DNA from: DASQZK01 sp963809925
Lineage (GTDB): Bacteria > Bacteroidota > Bacteroidia > Bacteroidales > GCA-2748055
Length of the DNA: 64,000 nucleotides
Direction: 5' to 3'
NCBI GenBank assembly: GCA_963809925.1
Contig: CAWELH010000006.1
Coordinates: forward strand, 124,001-188,000
Below are positions 1 to 9,037 of the stretch, one piece after another. How positions within the stretch are numbered: position 1 is the stretch's first letter; the number at the start of each line of letters is the position of its first letter. Position numbers and translations under genes: made by a program. Under the pieces are notes generated by a model that was given only the letters and a program-made list of their open reading frames with translations, made no database searches and was not told where the DNA came from.

Positions 1-1
1 G

Positions 2-298
2 ATCTCCGTGGAAAAGGAAAAGGTTGAGAATTCCGACCTTTATAAAGATGGCCAGGAGGTAGAGATTGTATACCATGCCGACACGGAAACGCCACTTTCG
101 GTCGAGTTGCCCCCTTTCGTCATTCTTGAGATCACTTACTCGGAACCTGGCGTAAAGGGCGATACCTCATCGAGTACCGCATTGAAACCGGCAACACTTG
201 TAACCGGTGCCGAGATCATGGTCCCCATTTTTGTCAACACAGGCGATAAAATAAAAGTCGATACCCGGGACAGGTCGTACTCTGAACGAGTGAAGTGA
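2..298 (+). CDS. efp: Elongation factor P, C-terminal part (5' end outside window)
   Basis: This is the last ~98 codons of elongation factor P, which binds between the P and E sites of the ribosome and relieves stalling at consecutive prolines. The reading frame is open to the left edge, so the start and the N-terminal KOW-like domain with the modified lysine or arginine loop lie outside the window. What is visible is the two C-terminal OB-like domains: the strand ELPPFVILEITYSEPG, the GDTSSSTALKPATLVTGA turn, and the family-typical end VPIFVNTGDKIKVDTR followed by YSERV. The gene ends at a TGA 73 bp before the next gene on the same strand. No frameshift is seen. Identification is by close resemblance of the C-terminal motif to the EF-P family and is firm. 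Confidence 0.95.
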   Translation: MSVEKEKVENSDLYKDGQEVEIVYHADTETPLSVELPPFVILEITYSEPGVKGDTSSSTALKPATLVTGAEIMVPIFVNTGDKIKVDTRDRSYSERVK

Positions 299-371
299 GG
301 ACCCCGGGACATCACCACCTCATAATCATAATTTTCCTTATCTTTATCGCCGGATAAGGAAATTTTTTTTT

Positions 372-1613
372 ATGGCAGACAGATCAACTTCGAAAAGCCG
401 ACGTTTGCAGATGTCAAATTTCAAGCTGAATGCCCTCCTTGAAATTACATTGGCTATCAATGAAAATCTGCCGGTGTCGGAACTGCTCGGGAAATATGAA
501 GATCTCCTCAAAGCCGAGCTCCAGATCGGAAAAGTAATCATTTTCAAACATAACCAGGAATGGGAATGTATTCTGAATTCCGGCTTTTCGGAAGAGCTCA
601 CTACTGATCCTGAATTACAGGAAATATTACTGGACATCAGAGAGATATCACCAGCCGGTGTACTTCCTGAAAAAATCAATGACGAGATCGATATTGTGAT
701 CCCTGTTTTTCATAAAGACAACCCCATTGCCTACGTCCTTATCGGCGACATCGATGAAGAAAGCGAGGGAATGAGCCCAATTATCAAACATCTCCGTTTC
801 ATACAAACCATCTCAAACATCCTTATCGTTGCCATTGAGAACATCAGGCTATACACTGAAAACCTGAGGCAGGTTGCCATTCAGCGCGAACTTGAACTGG
901 CGTCAAAAATGCAAACCATGCTTATTCCGCAGGATAATAAACTTCCAAGCAACCGGCATATCCATTTTAAGGCTTTCTACCATCCACACTTCGAAGTTGG
1001 CGGCGATTATTACGATGTGATCCGTCTTTCGGGGCACCAGGTTGGTTTTTGCATTGCCGATGTATCAGGGAAAGGCATTTCTGCAGCCATACTAATGTCC
1101 AATTTCCAGGCTAATCTGCGCGCATTGTTTACCGGTGGCCGAAACTTGGAAGAGATCTTGGGTGAATTGAATGAGAGGGTGCTGCAAAGTGCCAAAGGAG
1201 AGAAGTTTATAACCCTTTTTCTTGCAAAGTACGACTATCAGACCCGAAAACTTGAATATATTAATGCTGGTCATAACCCTCCGCTACTCTACAATGTAAA
1301 TCATAAAAACCTGATACAGCTCACAAAAGGCACGGTAGGTATGGGAATGCTCGATTGTCTCCCATTTATCAACATGGCTTCCATTGAGGTCGACGGCCCG
1401 ACAAAAGTCCTTTGTTACACCGACGGTTTGGTGGAACTTATTGAAGGTGAAGGCGTTGAATTCGGAACTACTTTTATTGAACAGGAGATCAGCAACGACG
1501 GTACGATTGACGAAAATATCCATGAGATCATCAAACTGCAACGTATCATGGAGGGCAGCGCTTCTATTTTTGATGATATTTCAATTCTCGGGATCAGCTT
1601 CTCTGGTGAGTGA
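372..1613 (+). CDS. GAF-domain PP2C/SpoIIE-type serine phosphatase (RsbU-like)
   Basis: A 413-residue cytoplasmic protein without signal peptide or membrane segment. Residues ~20-165 look like a GAF-type sensor domain, followed by a short linker helix (ENLRQVAIQRELELASKMQ) and a SpoIIE/PP2C phosphatase domain from ~195 to the end. The metal-binding phosphatase motifs are present: GGDYYD (210-215), ADVSGKGISAA, NAGHNPPLL, YTDGLVE and DDISIL. Family members dephosphorylate anti-anti-sigma (STAS) proteins in partner-switching cascades, but no STAS protein or anti-sigma kinase lies nearby, so the target is unknown. A second possible start is the methionine at codon 14. The gene is convergent with the O-antigen ligase gene that follows. 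Domain assignment is secure; the pathway is inference. Confidence 0.9.
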   Translation: MADRSTSKSRRLQMSNFKLNALLEITLAINENLPVSELLGKYEDLLKAELQIGKVIIFKHNQEWECILNSGFSEELTTDPELQEILLDIREISPAGVLPEKINDEIDIVIPVFHKDNPIAYVLIGDIDEESEGMSPIIKHLRFIQTISNILIVAIENIRLYTENLRQVAIQRELELASKMQTMLIPQDNKLPSNRHIHFKAFYHPHFEVGGDYYDVIRLSGHQVGFCIADVSGKGISAAILMSNFQANLRALFTGGRNLEEILGELNERVLQSAKGEKFITLFLAKYDYQTRKLEYINAGHNPPLLYNVNHKNLIQLTKGTVGMGMLDCLPFINMASIEVDGPTKVLCYTDGLVELIEGEGVEFGTTFIEQEISNDGTIDENIHEIIKLQRIMEGSASIFDDISILGISFSGE

Positions 1614-1643
1614 AAGGTCTCATTTCAACTCCAATCAATATCC

Positions 1644-3122
1644 TTATTCCGGCAATTTTGCTTTAATACCGGGACCTCCAGCTACCGACTTCCGGTGATA
1701 AACATCCATTGCAACAAGCATGGCGGCATATCCCCAGAACAAGGCTGATGCCTTGTCGGTATCGAGGAAATTGTTGAGAAAGCCGTGCACACAGTAGGTG
1801 ATGAACCCAATCAGAATGCCCATCGCTAAACGACGAATATATGGGTCTTCAGACGTATAATAAACCCTGATCCCGGTCAGTATGATACTCGTAATAACAA
1901 TAAGGATACTGAGCATTCCGAAAAGTCCCGACTCAGACAACGGGCCGAGATACTCGCTATGAGCAGTACCCCGGTTTCCAAAATCAGTGCTGATCTCGGT
2001 TTTTTCGTACGACCGTTGAAAACGGGCATATTCAAACTGGTATGTTCCGGGGCCAAATCCGAAAACCGGCCTCTCCTTCCACATCCTGAATGCACAACTC
2101 CACCGGTTGATGCGTTCCAGATTCGACTGGTCCGTCGACACATTCGACATCGACTCTACATGCTCACTGAATTTTCCTGAACTCTGCTGCCGGTTTCTCT
2201 CAACATTTAGCAGGATTCGCGTTTCAAATGTAAAAAATATAGCCAGCGAGGCTGCTGCTGTGATCAGAACGAATGCAAAGCTAATCTTCAGTCTGATCAG
2301 GATCCAGATAAACAGGCCGACCGCCAGGCTGAGCCACGCAGCACGTGTATATGAAAATATCGTGGCAAACAAATAACCAAGGATGAGCAGGATCATCAGG
2401 AACCTCGGATTGACCTCCTCGCGTTTGATGTTGGACAAAAGAGCTATGAGAACTGGCAGGAGCATCGCCAATGTAGCGCCATAGGAGGTGTGGTCCTTAA
2501 AAAACGGCTGCATCATGCTGTGCGCCATCATCTGGTTGTTCAGTCCGTAATAAGAATGCCTTACCAGCGTATATACAACCACCATGGAAAAAGAGATGAT
2601 ATACAGCCATGCGTATCGTTTCATATTCCCTCTCTCCCTGAAAATCAGGGTGGCAAGAAGATAAAAACTGATCACAAACCAGATCCTGGCAAGAAGAAAT
2701 TTTAGGGATACCAGGATATCTGTGCTGGTAAGTGTTGTGACGAATATCCATGCAAGATTAAAATAGATGCCCAGTGTTACCGGATGTCTTAAGATGCGAA
2801 AATCAACATGTTCGCCCTTGAAATACTTTATAAAGTAAAGCAGAAGCGTACCCGCCAGTAAGGGTTCCGTCGGAAGATAGAGGTCAACGGGCAGCCCTTT
2901 CACCAGGACACTCAATGGGATTGAAATGGGTACAAAAAATATGATCACCAGGATCATCCTGTCGAGCGATGTGAAGGCGATCAATACAAATAGCAAAGCG
3001 AAAGGCAGAAGTGGCAGGTAGTAAATCTCGTTGTATATAAGAATCCCGTTCAGGGCTACAAACATCAGCGAGATAACCCAGATAGTAATAAGATTTCTGT
3101 ATTTCGCCAGGATCTCGGTCAT
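1644..3122 (-). CDS. O-antigen ligase / Wzy-type polysaccharide polymerase membrane protein
   Basis: A 492-residue multi-pass inner-membrane protein with about a dozen hydrophobic segments. A large non-membrane loop at ~300-385 contains the Wzy_C/WaaL-type signature: FGFGPGTYQFEYARFQ, then a conserved histidine in GTAHSEYLGPLSESGLFG. Family members join or polymerise lipid-linked oligosaccharides on the periplasmic face, either ligating O-antigen to lipid A-core or polymerising exopolysaccharide; the sequence alone does not decide between these. Its start overlaps the stop of the upstream Wzz-like gene by 4 bp (ATGA), so the two are translationally coupled and likely act on the same polymer. 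No glycosyltransferase or flippase genes accompany the pair, which is unusual for a polysaccharide locus. Confidence 0.85.
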   Translation of the reverse strand: MTEILAKYRNLITIWVISLMFVALNGILIYNEIYYLPLLPFALLFVLIAFTSLDRMILVIIFFVPISIPLSVLVKGLPVDLYLPTEPLLAGTLLLYFIKYFKGEHVDFRILRHPVTLGIYFNLAWIFVTTLTSTDILVSLKFLLARIWFVISFYLLATLIFRERGNMKRYAWLYIISFSMVVVYTLVRHSYYGLNNQMMAHSMMQPFFKDHTSYGATLAMLLPVLIALLSNIKREEVNPRFLMILLILGYLFATIFSYTRAAWLSLAVGLFIWILIRLKISFAFVLITAAASLAIFFTFETRILLNVERNRQQSSGKFSEHVESMSNVSTDQSNLERINRWSCAFRMWKERPVFGFGPGTYQFEYARFQRSYEKTEISTDFGNRGTAHSEYLGPLSESGLFGMLSILIVITSIILTGIRVYYTSEDPYIRRLAMGILIGFITYCVHGFLNNFLDTDKASALFWGYAAMLVAMDVYHRKSVAGGPGIKAKLPE

Positions 3123-4147
3123 TCTTCTCTTCTTTTTGCCAGGCGTTCGCGAATGCTGTCGTTAATGATAAGTAGAATAAGTGCGAACAGAAATGCAGAT
3201 ACCGTCGATATGATAACGATGATCGATTTCTTCGGATAGGCTTTTTTCTCAGAAGGACGGGCAGCATCAACAATGAACTTATAAGAGAGGTTTTGGTCCA
3301 TCTCGACACGTGCCTCCTTATATAGCTGGCGCAGGTCGGATAACCTTTCACTCTCAAAATTTAACTTGTTGATCAGCGTCAGATATGTACCGCCATATTC
3401 CGAAAGGATTTTCATATGATCCTCTACTCTTTTGGCTCCCACAGTATTGCCGATCTTGATGGCATCGGCCAGTGCCTCATTGAATCGTTCAGCCTGGGTC
3501 TTATAATCATTCAGCCCCATTTCACCGAGAGCACTCAGCGAATCTTCAATACTCTTCACATTGTCTTCTGCCTCCCGGTATTCTCTCTGCACGATTGTAT
3601 ACGCCTCCATAGCACGGTTCTTCTTCATGTTGTTGAAAACCGTGTCAATAAGAGCAGCAATGTCGTTTGCCATGTCGGCAGCCATTTCGGGGTCCTTGTC
3701 CATTACCTCGATCATCACAGACATGAATTCCGTCATCCGGAACGAAATGTTTGAACTGAACTCACTGTACAGCCTCGTATAGGGAAATTTCGAATCCGGA
3801 TCGATGTCATAATGTTCCATCAGATTGTATTTCTGAATGATCCGTTCCTTTATTGGATCGGAGTTCAGCACCTGGAGAAGCTGCTCAGCCTGTTCCTCTT
3901 CCCCAAATCCATACACAGTCTGTCTTCCTGAATAATTGGCAGAAAGCAGCGATTTCGAAATCGGTGCGTTGGTGGCAGGAAACATGATAACACTTGAGCG
4001 GTATTTTGGTGTTATCTGGAACGACACAATGATGGAAAGTACCGCAGCAATGAAACTTATGGATAGAAGAATCCATTTCTTCTCCCACATATATATCAAC
4101 AGATCGACGGAACTGAAGTTATAGTTCTTAATTTTTTCCTTAGCCAT
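3119..4147 (-). CDS. Wzz/chain-length-determinant family protein
   Basis: A 342-residue inner-membrane protein with the classic Wzz layout: a transmembrane helix near residues 25-48 (WILLSISFIAAVLSIIVSF followed by the PKYRSSVIMFPA periplasmic entry), a long periplasmic helical region (~60-300), and a second transmembrane helix near 308-330 preceded by a proline- and lysine-containing segment (ARPSEKKAYPKKS). Wzz-type co-polymerases set polysaccharide chain length; no C-terminal tyrosine kinase domain is present, so this is the Wzz rather than the Wzc form. It is 14 bp downstream of tyrS on the same strand and overlaps the O-antigen ligase gene by 4 bp, so tyrS, wzz and the ligase may share a transcript. 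Confidence 0.88.
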   Translation of the reverse strand: MAKEKIKNYNFSSVDLLIYMWEKKWILLSISFIAAVLSIIVSFQITPKYRSSVIMFPATNAPISKSLLSANYSGRQTVYGFGEEEQAEQLLQVLNSDPIKERIIQKYNLMEHYDIDPDSKFPYTRLYSEFSSNISFRMTEFMSVMIEVMDKDPEMAADMANDIAALIDTVFNNMKKNRAMEAYTIVQREYREAEDNVKSIEDSLSALGEMGLNDYKTQAERFNEALADAIKIGNTVGAKRVEDHMKILSEYGGTYLTLINKLNFESERLSDLRQLYKEARVEMDQNLSYKFIVDAARPSEKKAYPKKSIIVIISTVSAFLFALILLIINDSIRERLAKRREE

Positions 4148-4161
4148 TTCGTTGAAGGTGT

Positions 4162-5457
4162 TTATTGTGTTTCTTTAATTCTGATCAGAAAATAATTCTT
4201 TTTCCCCTTCTGAATGAGAAGATACTTCCCGTTGATAAAATCACGGGCAGTCACTACATACCCTGCATCATCGATCCTGCGCCTGTTAAGACTTAATCCG
4301 CCACCGCCGATAAGTCTTCGTAGTTCGCCTTTTGACGGGAAGATTTCTGTATCCTCGGTCAACAGGTTCTGTATCTCTGTTTGTATATCTGAGGTAGGGA
4401 TTTCAAACTGAGGGACGCCTTCAAATACAGACAGAAAAACATCTTCCCTGATACTCCCGAGTTCATCGGTGGCAGCATTCCCAAAAAGTATTGAAGTTGC
4501 CTTCACCGCCATATTGTATTCCTCTTCGGAATGTACCATTATCGTGACCTCTTCTGCCAGCTTCTTCTGAAGAAGTCGCAGGTGGGGTAATTCCGAATGT
4601 TCCGCGATAAGTGCATCAATTTCATCCTTGCTTAGCATGGTGAAAATCCGGATATACCTGGCTGCATCCTCGTCAGAGACATTCAGCCAGAACTGGTAAA
4701 ATTTGTAGGTAGAAGTCCTTGCTGCATCCAGCCATATGTTTCCTTCTTCGGTCTTGCCGAACTTTCCACCGTCGGACTTTGTGATGAGTGGGCAGGTAAG
4801 GGCGAAGGCTTCTCCCGCTTCGATCCGGCGGATAAGCTCTGTGCCGGTGGTAATATTTCCCCACTGATCGGAACCGCCCATCTGCAACCTGCAGCCCAAT
4901 GTTCGGTAAAGATGCAGAAAGTCATAACCCTGAACCAGCTGGTAGGTAAATTCCGTAAATGACATACCGGCATTCGATTCCGTATCCAGCCTCTTTTTCA
5001 CAGAATCCTTCGACATCATATAATTGACGGTAATATGCTTGCCGATATCCCTGATAAAACCAAGGAATGTATAAGTCTTCATCCAGTCGTAGTTATTTAC
5101 CATAACTGCTGAATTTGGTTTTCCTGAGTCAAAATCAAGGAAACGTGAAAGCTGCAGTTTCAGGCACTCCTGGTTATGGCGTAATGTTGGTTCGTCGAGA
5201 AGGTTTCTTTCCTGCGACTTACCGGATGGATCACCGATCATGCCGGTTGCCCCGCCAACCAGTGCAACCGGTTTATGCCCTGCGACCTGGAAATGCCTTA
5301 GCATCATAATGCTCACGAGGTGACCAATATGAAGTGAATCGGCTGTAGGATCTATACCTACATAGGCCACAGTCATCTCTTTATTAAGTTGTTCTTCGGT
5401 CCCGGGCATGATATCGTGTACCATCCCCCGCCATTTCAATTCCTCTACGAAATTCAT
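4162..5457 (-). CDS. tyrS: Tyrosyl-tRNA synthetase
   Basis: A 431-residue cytoplasmic class I aminoacyl-tRNA synthetase that charges tRNA-Tyr. The HIGH motif is in SLHIGHLVS near residues 41-45, the KMSKS-type loop appears as KFGKTEEGN near 231-236, and tyrosine-binding residues fall in QGYDFLHLYR and GGSDQWGNI. The C-terminal ~70 residues form an S4-like RNA-binding domain (GELRRLIGGGGLSLN, then NGKYLLIQKGKKNYFLI). Length and order fit the bacterial TyrS family. The ATG is preceded by a minus-strand -7-like box at 5474-5481, so tyrS is probably the first gene of a tyrS-wzz-ligase transcription unit. No defects are seen. Confidence 0.97.
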   Translation of the reverse strand: MNFVEELKWRGMVHDIMPGTEEQLNKEMTVAYVGIDPTADSLHIGHLVSIMMLRHFQVAGHKPVALVGGATGMIGDPSGKSQERNLLDEPTLRHNQECLKLQLSRFLDFDSGKPNSAVMVNNYDWMKTYTFLGFIRDIGKHITVNYMMSKDSVKKRLDTESNAGMSFTEFTYQLVQGYDFLHLYRTLGCRLQMGGSDQWGNITTGTELIRRIEAGEAFALTCPLITKSDGGKFGKTEEGNIWLDAARTSTYKFYQFWLNVSDEDAARYIRIFTMLSKDEIDALIAEHSELPHLRLLQKKLAEEVTIMVHSEEEYNMAVKATSILFGNAATDELGSIREDVFLSVFEGVPQFEIPTSDIQTEIQNLLTEDTEIFPSKGELRRLIGGGGLSLNRRRIDDAGYVVTARDFINGKYLLIQKGKKNYFLIRIKETQ

Positions 5458-5473
5458 TTTCAGAAAATTTTCC

Positions 5474-5481
5474 CAAAGATA
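5474..5481 (-). promoter_or_regulatory. Possible -7 promoter box (TATCTTTG) for tyrS
   Basis: On the minus strand the sequence TATCTTTG matches the Bacteroidota -7 consensus TAnnTTTG and lies 17 bp before the tyrS ATG. No convincing -33 TTTG box is found at the usual 19-21 bp spacing, so the call is tentative. Confidence 0.35.
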
Positions 5482-5585
5482 ATAATAACCGTCTGCCGGA
5501 GAATACTTAAGATATAAAAACTTGATTCATGCGGGATTATTGCCCCTCATTGACTGCCAAGAGATTGTATCACCGACATGAAATA

Positions 5586-6125
5586 TCACACTTCCCTGCC
5601 AATACTGTCCTCTTTTTCAGTGTTTTCCAGTTTTTCCTTTAGCTCATCGAACTTCAGGTAAGGAAAAACAGCCGGGGCAAAACCAGATACCGGGCCATAC
5701 AATAGCGACTCCTCCCTGTCTTCATCGGGTATAAAATGCCGGAAACTGTTCAGGTAATTCACAAGGCTGAGGATGACACTGAGAATGAAGGCCATTTTTA
5801 TCACATTAAACACAACGCCTGCCAGCCGGTTGACGATCCCGAGGGCTATTGCCTTGATCAGGCGGTCGGCAGCCCAGGCCACCATATGGACAATGATCAC
5901 GATCAATAGAAATGTAATGCTGAACGAAATGAAAACCAGGTATTTTTCTCCGGGATGGAACCATGCTTTGACATATTCCTCAACAATGAACGAAAAATGT
6001 ATGGCGCCGTAAATTCCCAGAATAAGTGCAAGAAGAGAGGCCACCGAGAATATCAGTCCTTTCGTAAACCCTTTATATACTGCCCAAACCAGCGGGATAG
6101 CAAGGATAATGTCCAGGTAATTCAT
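5586..6125 (-). CDS. cvpA: CvpA family inner-membrane protein
   Basis: A ~179-residue protein with four hydrophobic segments, the first starting immediately after the chosen ATG (MNYLDIILAIPLVWAVYKGF). An open frame continues 23 codons further upstream, but that extension is hydrophilic and would bury the first helix behind an unlikely leader, so the start at 6125 is preferred. The order helix 1, KGFTKGLIFSVASLLALILG, a periplasmic loop, two further helices and a charged cytoplasmic tail (KLENTEKEDS) is that of the colicin V production/CvpA family, which is linked to envelope integrity in proteobacteria but has no known enzymatic activity. It is followed by a gene for a secreted beta-barrel-like protein transcribed in the same direction. 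Confidence 0.85.
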   Translation of the reverse strand: MNYLDIILAIPLVWAVYKGFTKGLIFSVASLLALILGIYGAIHFSFIVEEYVKAWFHPGEKYLVFISFSITFLLIVIIVHMVAWAADRLIKAIALGIVNRLAGVVFNVIKMAFILSVILSLVNYLNSFRHFIPDEDREESLLYGPVSGFAPAVFPYLKFDELKEKLENTEKEDSIGREV

Positions 6126-6235
6126 ATGAAAGAAAGCATTGAAATGATAAAAGTAAACAAATTCCGGCCTGTCTGCCTCCTGCCGCTTTCCCACTTTTGA
6201 ACAATCTCATCGACGCACCGTTGGAAAACCTGTTT

Positions 6236-6796
6236 TCAACGCCCGCCTCTGTGTGCCTTCGGATTAATATAATAAACAACACCCAGGTTGATCACAAACT
6301 GACTGTAGGCACCAGCAATATACTTTGTGGTAAGAACGGCGTCGAAATAATTGTTGATGATCATCTCAAGTCCGGCGCCGATATTCGCACCCAGTCCAAG
6401 ATCAGACATATTGTCCAGGCCCTTGGCACCGGTATCCACAAGCAGTTCGTACCGTGAGATCAGACCTGTGGCATTCAGCCCCCCCAAAATTACAATTTTG
6501 ATTTCATCCTGTGTGAACACCTGGTATTGAATATCAATATCACCGTGAAACATATAGTTTTTGATCACCTCGGTAAAGGTCGACTTCTTAAATCGGTTGT
6601 AAAGCGTCAGAGAAGGGACGAAGTATGTTTTTGGAAACACCTCAATATACGGTTTTATCCAGATGCCCGGATTACCGGTCCGGTGATAGTTATAATCCAC
6701 TCCCGAAGAAAAAGCAAGGCCACCACCAATCCGTTCAAACTGGGCAGAGGCAAGTAACGGGAAAAACAAAATAATAACGACAAGTATTTTTTTCAT
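6236..6796 (-). CDS. Secreted outer-membrane beta-barrel-like protein, function unknown
   Basis: A 186-residue protein with a clear Sec signal peptide (MKKILVVIILFFPLLASA, cleavage before QFERIGG). The mature part alternates polar and aromatic or hydrophobic residues in short strands with glycine turns (GGLAFSSGVDYNYH, GLGANIGAGLEMII, FVINLGVVYYINP), as in small 8-stranded outer-membrane barrels, and ends in a basic tail PKAHRGGR. I do not recognise a specific family. It lies 110 bp upstream of cvpA in the same direction and may be cotranscribed. A structural or transport role in the outer membrane is plausible but unproven. Confidence 0.6.
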   Translation of the reverse strand: MKKILVVIILFFPLLASAQFERIGGGLAFSSGVDYNYHRTGNPGIWIKPYIEVFPKTYFVPSLTLYNRFKKSTFTEVIKNYMFHGDIDIQYQVFTQDEIKIVILGGLNATGLISRYELLVDTGAKGLDNMSDLGLGANIGAGLEMIINNYFDAVLTTKYIAGAYSQFVINLGVVYYINPKAHRGGR

Positions 6797-7176
6797 TGGA
6801 AAATCATTTTGTGACCTTTGACTGTGTATACATGCAGGGAATATTAATCCAATACCGTTCCACTTCTCAATATTTACTCAGATACCAGAAGATCATTTAC
6901 TACAAATGTAATAAACCTGCCTTGCGAGAAGCCCCGGCATGTGATGTTTTTATCAACGCATTTTGAAACGCATGAACGTGACGTAGTATTGCTCCCCTTG
7001 AATGCATGTACATTTCTGATTATTTGGAATAAGTATAAAATATCAACCCGTCCACGGGGTAATATGATAACTCCGGTTCAATTTTTCCTGCTTCTTTTAA
7101 AATTACACGTATTGTTTTTCAAAAAATATTAAATTTGTCTTCTTAAAATTACACGCATTATCTAAAAATAAAATAG
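6797..7176. other. Intergenic region upstream of atpD
   Basis: 380 bp between divergent genes (a secreted barrel protein to the left, atpD to the right). It must hold promoters for both. No convincing gene is seen; the open frame at 6941-7132 has non-protein-like composition. The only recognisable signal is the -7-like box at 7130-7137. Confidence 0.6.
7130..7137 (+). promoter_or_regulatory. Possible -7 promoter box (TAAATTTG) of the atpDC operon
   Basis: TAAATTTG matches the Bacteroidota -7 consensus TAnnTTTG and sits 39 bp before the atpD ATG. A TTG occurs at 7112-7114, but the spacing (15 bp) is shorter than the usual 19-21 bp. Confidence 0.4.
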
Positions 7177-8685
7177 ATGTCTGAAAATATTGGAGAAGTT
7201 ATTCAGGTAATTGGTCCGGTTGTGGACGTAAGTTTTGAAAAGACCGGGGACGAACTTCCAAACATTCATGATGCATTAACAATTGCAAGGGCCGATGGCA
7301 GCAAACTGGTTATAGAATGCCAGCAACATATCGGTGAGCATACCGTAAGGACAATCGCCATGGACTCTACCGATGGTTTACAGAGGGGAATGAAAGTTGT
7401 TTCCACCGCTGCACCCATCAAGATGCCTGTAGGCGAAAAGGTTCGTGGACGGCTTTTAAATGTTGTCGGGGAAGCGATTGACGGTATTGGTGCTGTGGAT
7501 GCAAAAGAAGGGTACTCGGTGCATACCGAACCACCAAAGCTGGAAAATCTCTCTACGGAATCTGAGGTGCTCTTCACAGGTATTAAGGTGATCGACCTTC
7601 TTGAACCTTATGTCAAGGGAGGGAAGATTGGTCTCTTCGGAGGCGCCGGTGTCGGAAAGACCGTTATCATTATGGAACTGATTAACAATATTGCGAAACG
7701 GTATTCCGGACTTTCGGTATTTGCAGGTGTTGGTGAACGGACCAGGGAAGGTAACGACCTGTTGCGCGAAATGATCGAGTCGGGCGTGATCAGGTATGGC
7801 GATGAATTTATGAAGAGCATGGAAAAAGGCGGATGGGACCTCAGTAAGATCGATAAGGAGGAATTGAAGGAATCTCAGGCTACGCTTGTTTTCGGACAGA
7901 TGAATGAACCCCCCGGAGCACGTGCTACAGTCGCATTGTCAGGACTTACCGTCGCTGAAGCATTCCGTGATGGTGATGAAAAAAGCGGAGGAAGGGACAT
8001 CCTGTTCTTCGTTGATAATATTTTCCGTTTCACTCAAGCCGGATCGGAAGTATCAGCCTTGCTCGGCCGTATGCCCTCAGCTGTGGGATACCAGCCAACA
8101 CTAGCCACGGAGATGGGACAGATGCAGGAACGCATAACCTCAACAAGACGTGGATCGATCACTTCCGTGCAGGCAATTTACGTACCTGCAGATGACCTGA
8201 CCGACCCTGCTCCGGCAACAACGTTTGCACACCTGGATGCTACAACGGTACTCAGCCGCAAGATCTCATCACTGGGTATTTATCCTGCCGTTGATCCGCT
8301 GGACTCCACATCGAGAATCCTCTCCCCTGAAATCGTCGGTAAAGAACATTATGAAACCGCCCAGAAGATAAAAGAACTTCTTCAGCGATACACCGAATTG
8401 CAGGATATCATTGCCATCCTTGGTATGGATGAATTATCGGAAGAAGATAAACTGGTAGTACACCGTGCACGAAGAGTGCAGAGATTCCTCTCACAACCCT
8501 TCCATGTGGCTGAACAGTTCACCGGTATCCCTGGCACACTCGTTTCTATCGAAGATACCATCAAAGGTTTTAATATGATCATGGATGGCGAAGTTGATCA
8601 GTATCCTGAAGCAGCATTTAACCTGGTGGGTACCATTGAAGAAGCCATCGAGAGAGGAGAAAAAATGCTTGCTGAAACAAGGTAA
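7177..8685 (+). CDS. atpD: F1Fo ATP synthase subunit beta
   Basis: A 502-residue catalytic subunit of the F1 sector, which makes or hydrolyses ATP at the beta-alpha interfaces on the cytoplasmic face of the membrane complex. Visible motifs: the N-terminal barrel (GEVIQVIGPVVDVSF), the Walker A P-loop GGAGVGKT near residues 156-163, GVGERTREGNDL with the catalytic glutamate, the Walker B-like ILFFVDNIFRFTQAGSEVSA, and the C-terminal DELSEEDK segment typical of the beta-subunit DELSEED lever. Length and order are normal. It is followed after 93 bp by atpC. In this window the operon ends there; the alpha, gamma, delta and membrane subunits are not present. Confidence 0.98.
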   Translation: MSENIGEVIQVIGPVVDVSFEKTGDELPNIHDALTIARADGSKLVIECQQHIGEHTVRTIAMDSTDGLQRGMKVVSTAAPIKMPVGEKVRGRLLNVVGEAIDGIGAVDAKEGYSVHTEPPKLENLSTESEVLFTGIKVIDLLEPYVKGGKIGLFGGAGVGKTVIIMELINNIAKRYSGLSVFAGVGERTREGNDLLREMIESGVIRYGDEFMKSMEKGGWDLSKIDKEELKESQATLVFGQMNEPPGARATVALSGLTVAEAFRDGDEKSGGRDILFFVDNIFRFTQAGSEVSALLGRMPSAVGYQPTLATEMGQMQERITSTRRGSITSVQAIYVPADDLTDPAPATTFAHLDATTVLSRKISSLGIYPAVDPLDSTSRILSPEIVGKEHYETAQKIKELLQRYTELQDIIAILGMDELSEEDKLVVHRARRVQRFLSQPFHVAEQFTGIPGTLVSIEDTIKGFNMIMDGEVDQYPEAAFNLVGTIEEAIERGEKMLAETR

Positions 8686-8778
8686 GCTTCCGGTCCGGAA
8701 CCAAATTTCCTGACTGGTCACCAATAAAACCGGGTCGCTTCGGAATATCCGGTAAACAAATGCAGTAATTTGTGAAAT

Positions 8779-9021
8779 ATGTATCTCGAAATTATAACAC
8801 CGGAAAAGAAGCTATTCTCAGGAGAAGTGAAGCTTATTCAGGTACCTGGTTCCCTGGGCTCATTTGAGATCCTCAAAAACCATGCACCCATCATCTCAAC
8901 CCTCGAAGTGGGGCAGGTGAAGATTATTGATCCTGAGGACAAAACAACTTTTTTCGACATTGAGGGTGGTGTCATTGAAGCAAAAGCCAACAATATTATT
9001 GTTCTCGCAGAAGTCTCCTGA
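8779..9021 (+). CDS. atpC: F1Fo ATP synthase subunit epsilon
   Basis: An 80-residue epsilon subunit, part of the central stalk that couples rotation to catalysis. The sequence (MYLEIITPEKKLFSGEV, VPGSLGSFEILKNHAPIIS, FDIEGGVIEAKANNIIVLAE) is the N-terminal beta-sandwich of the family. The C-terminal two-helix domain found in many bacterial epsilon subunits, which inhibits ATPase activity, is absent, as is common for short Bacteroidota epsilon subunits. It is cotranscribed with atpD and followed only 16 bp later by a signal-peptide-bearing hydrolase gene. Confidence 0.95.
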   Translation: MYLEIITPEKKLFSGEVKLIQVPGSLGSFEILKNHAPIISTLEVGQVKIIDPEDKTTFFDIEGGVIEAKANNIIVLAEVS

Positions 9022-9037
9022 TCATATCCGGAGCAGC

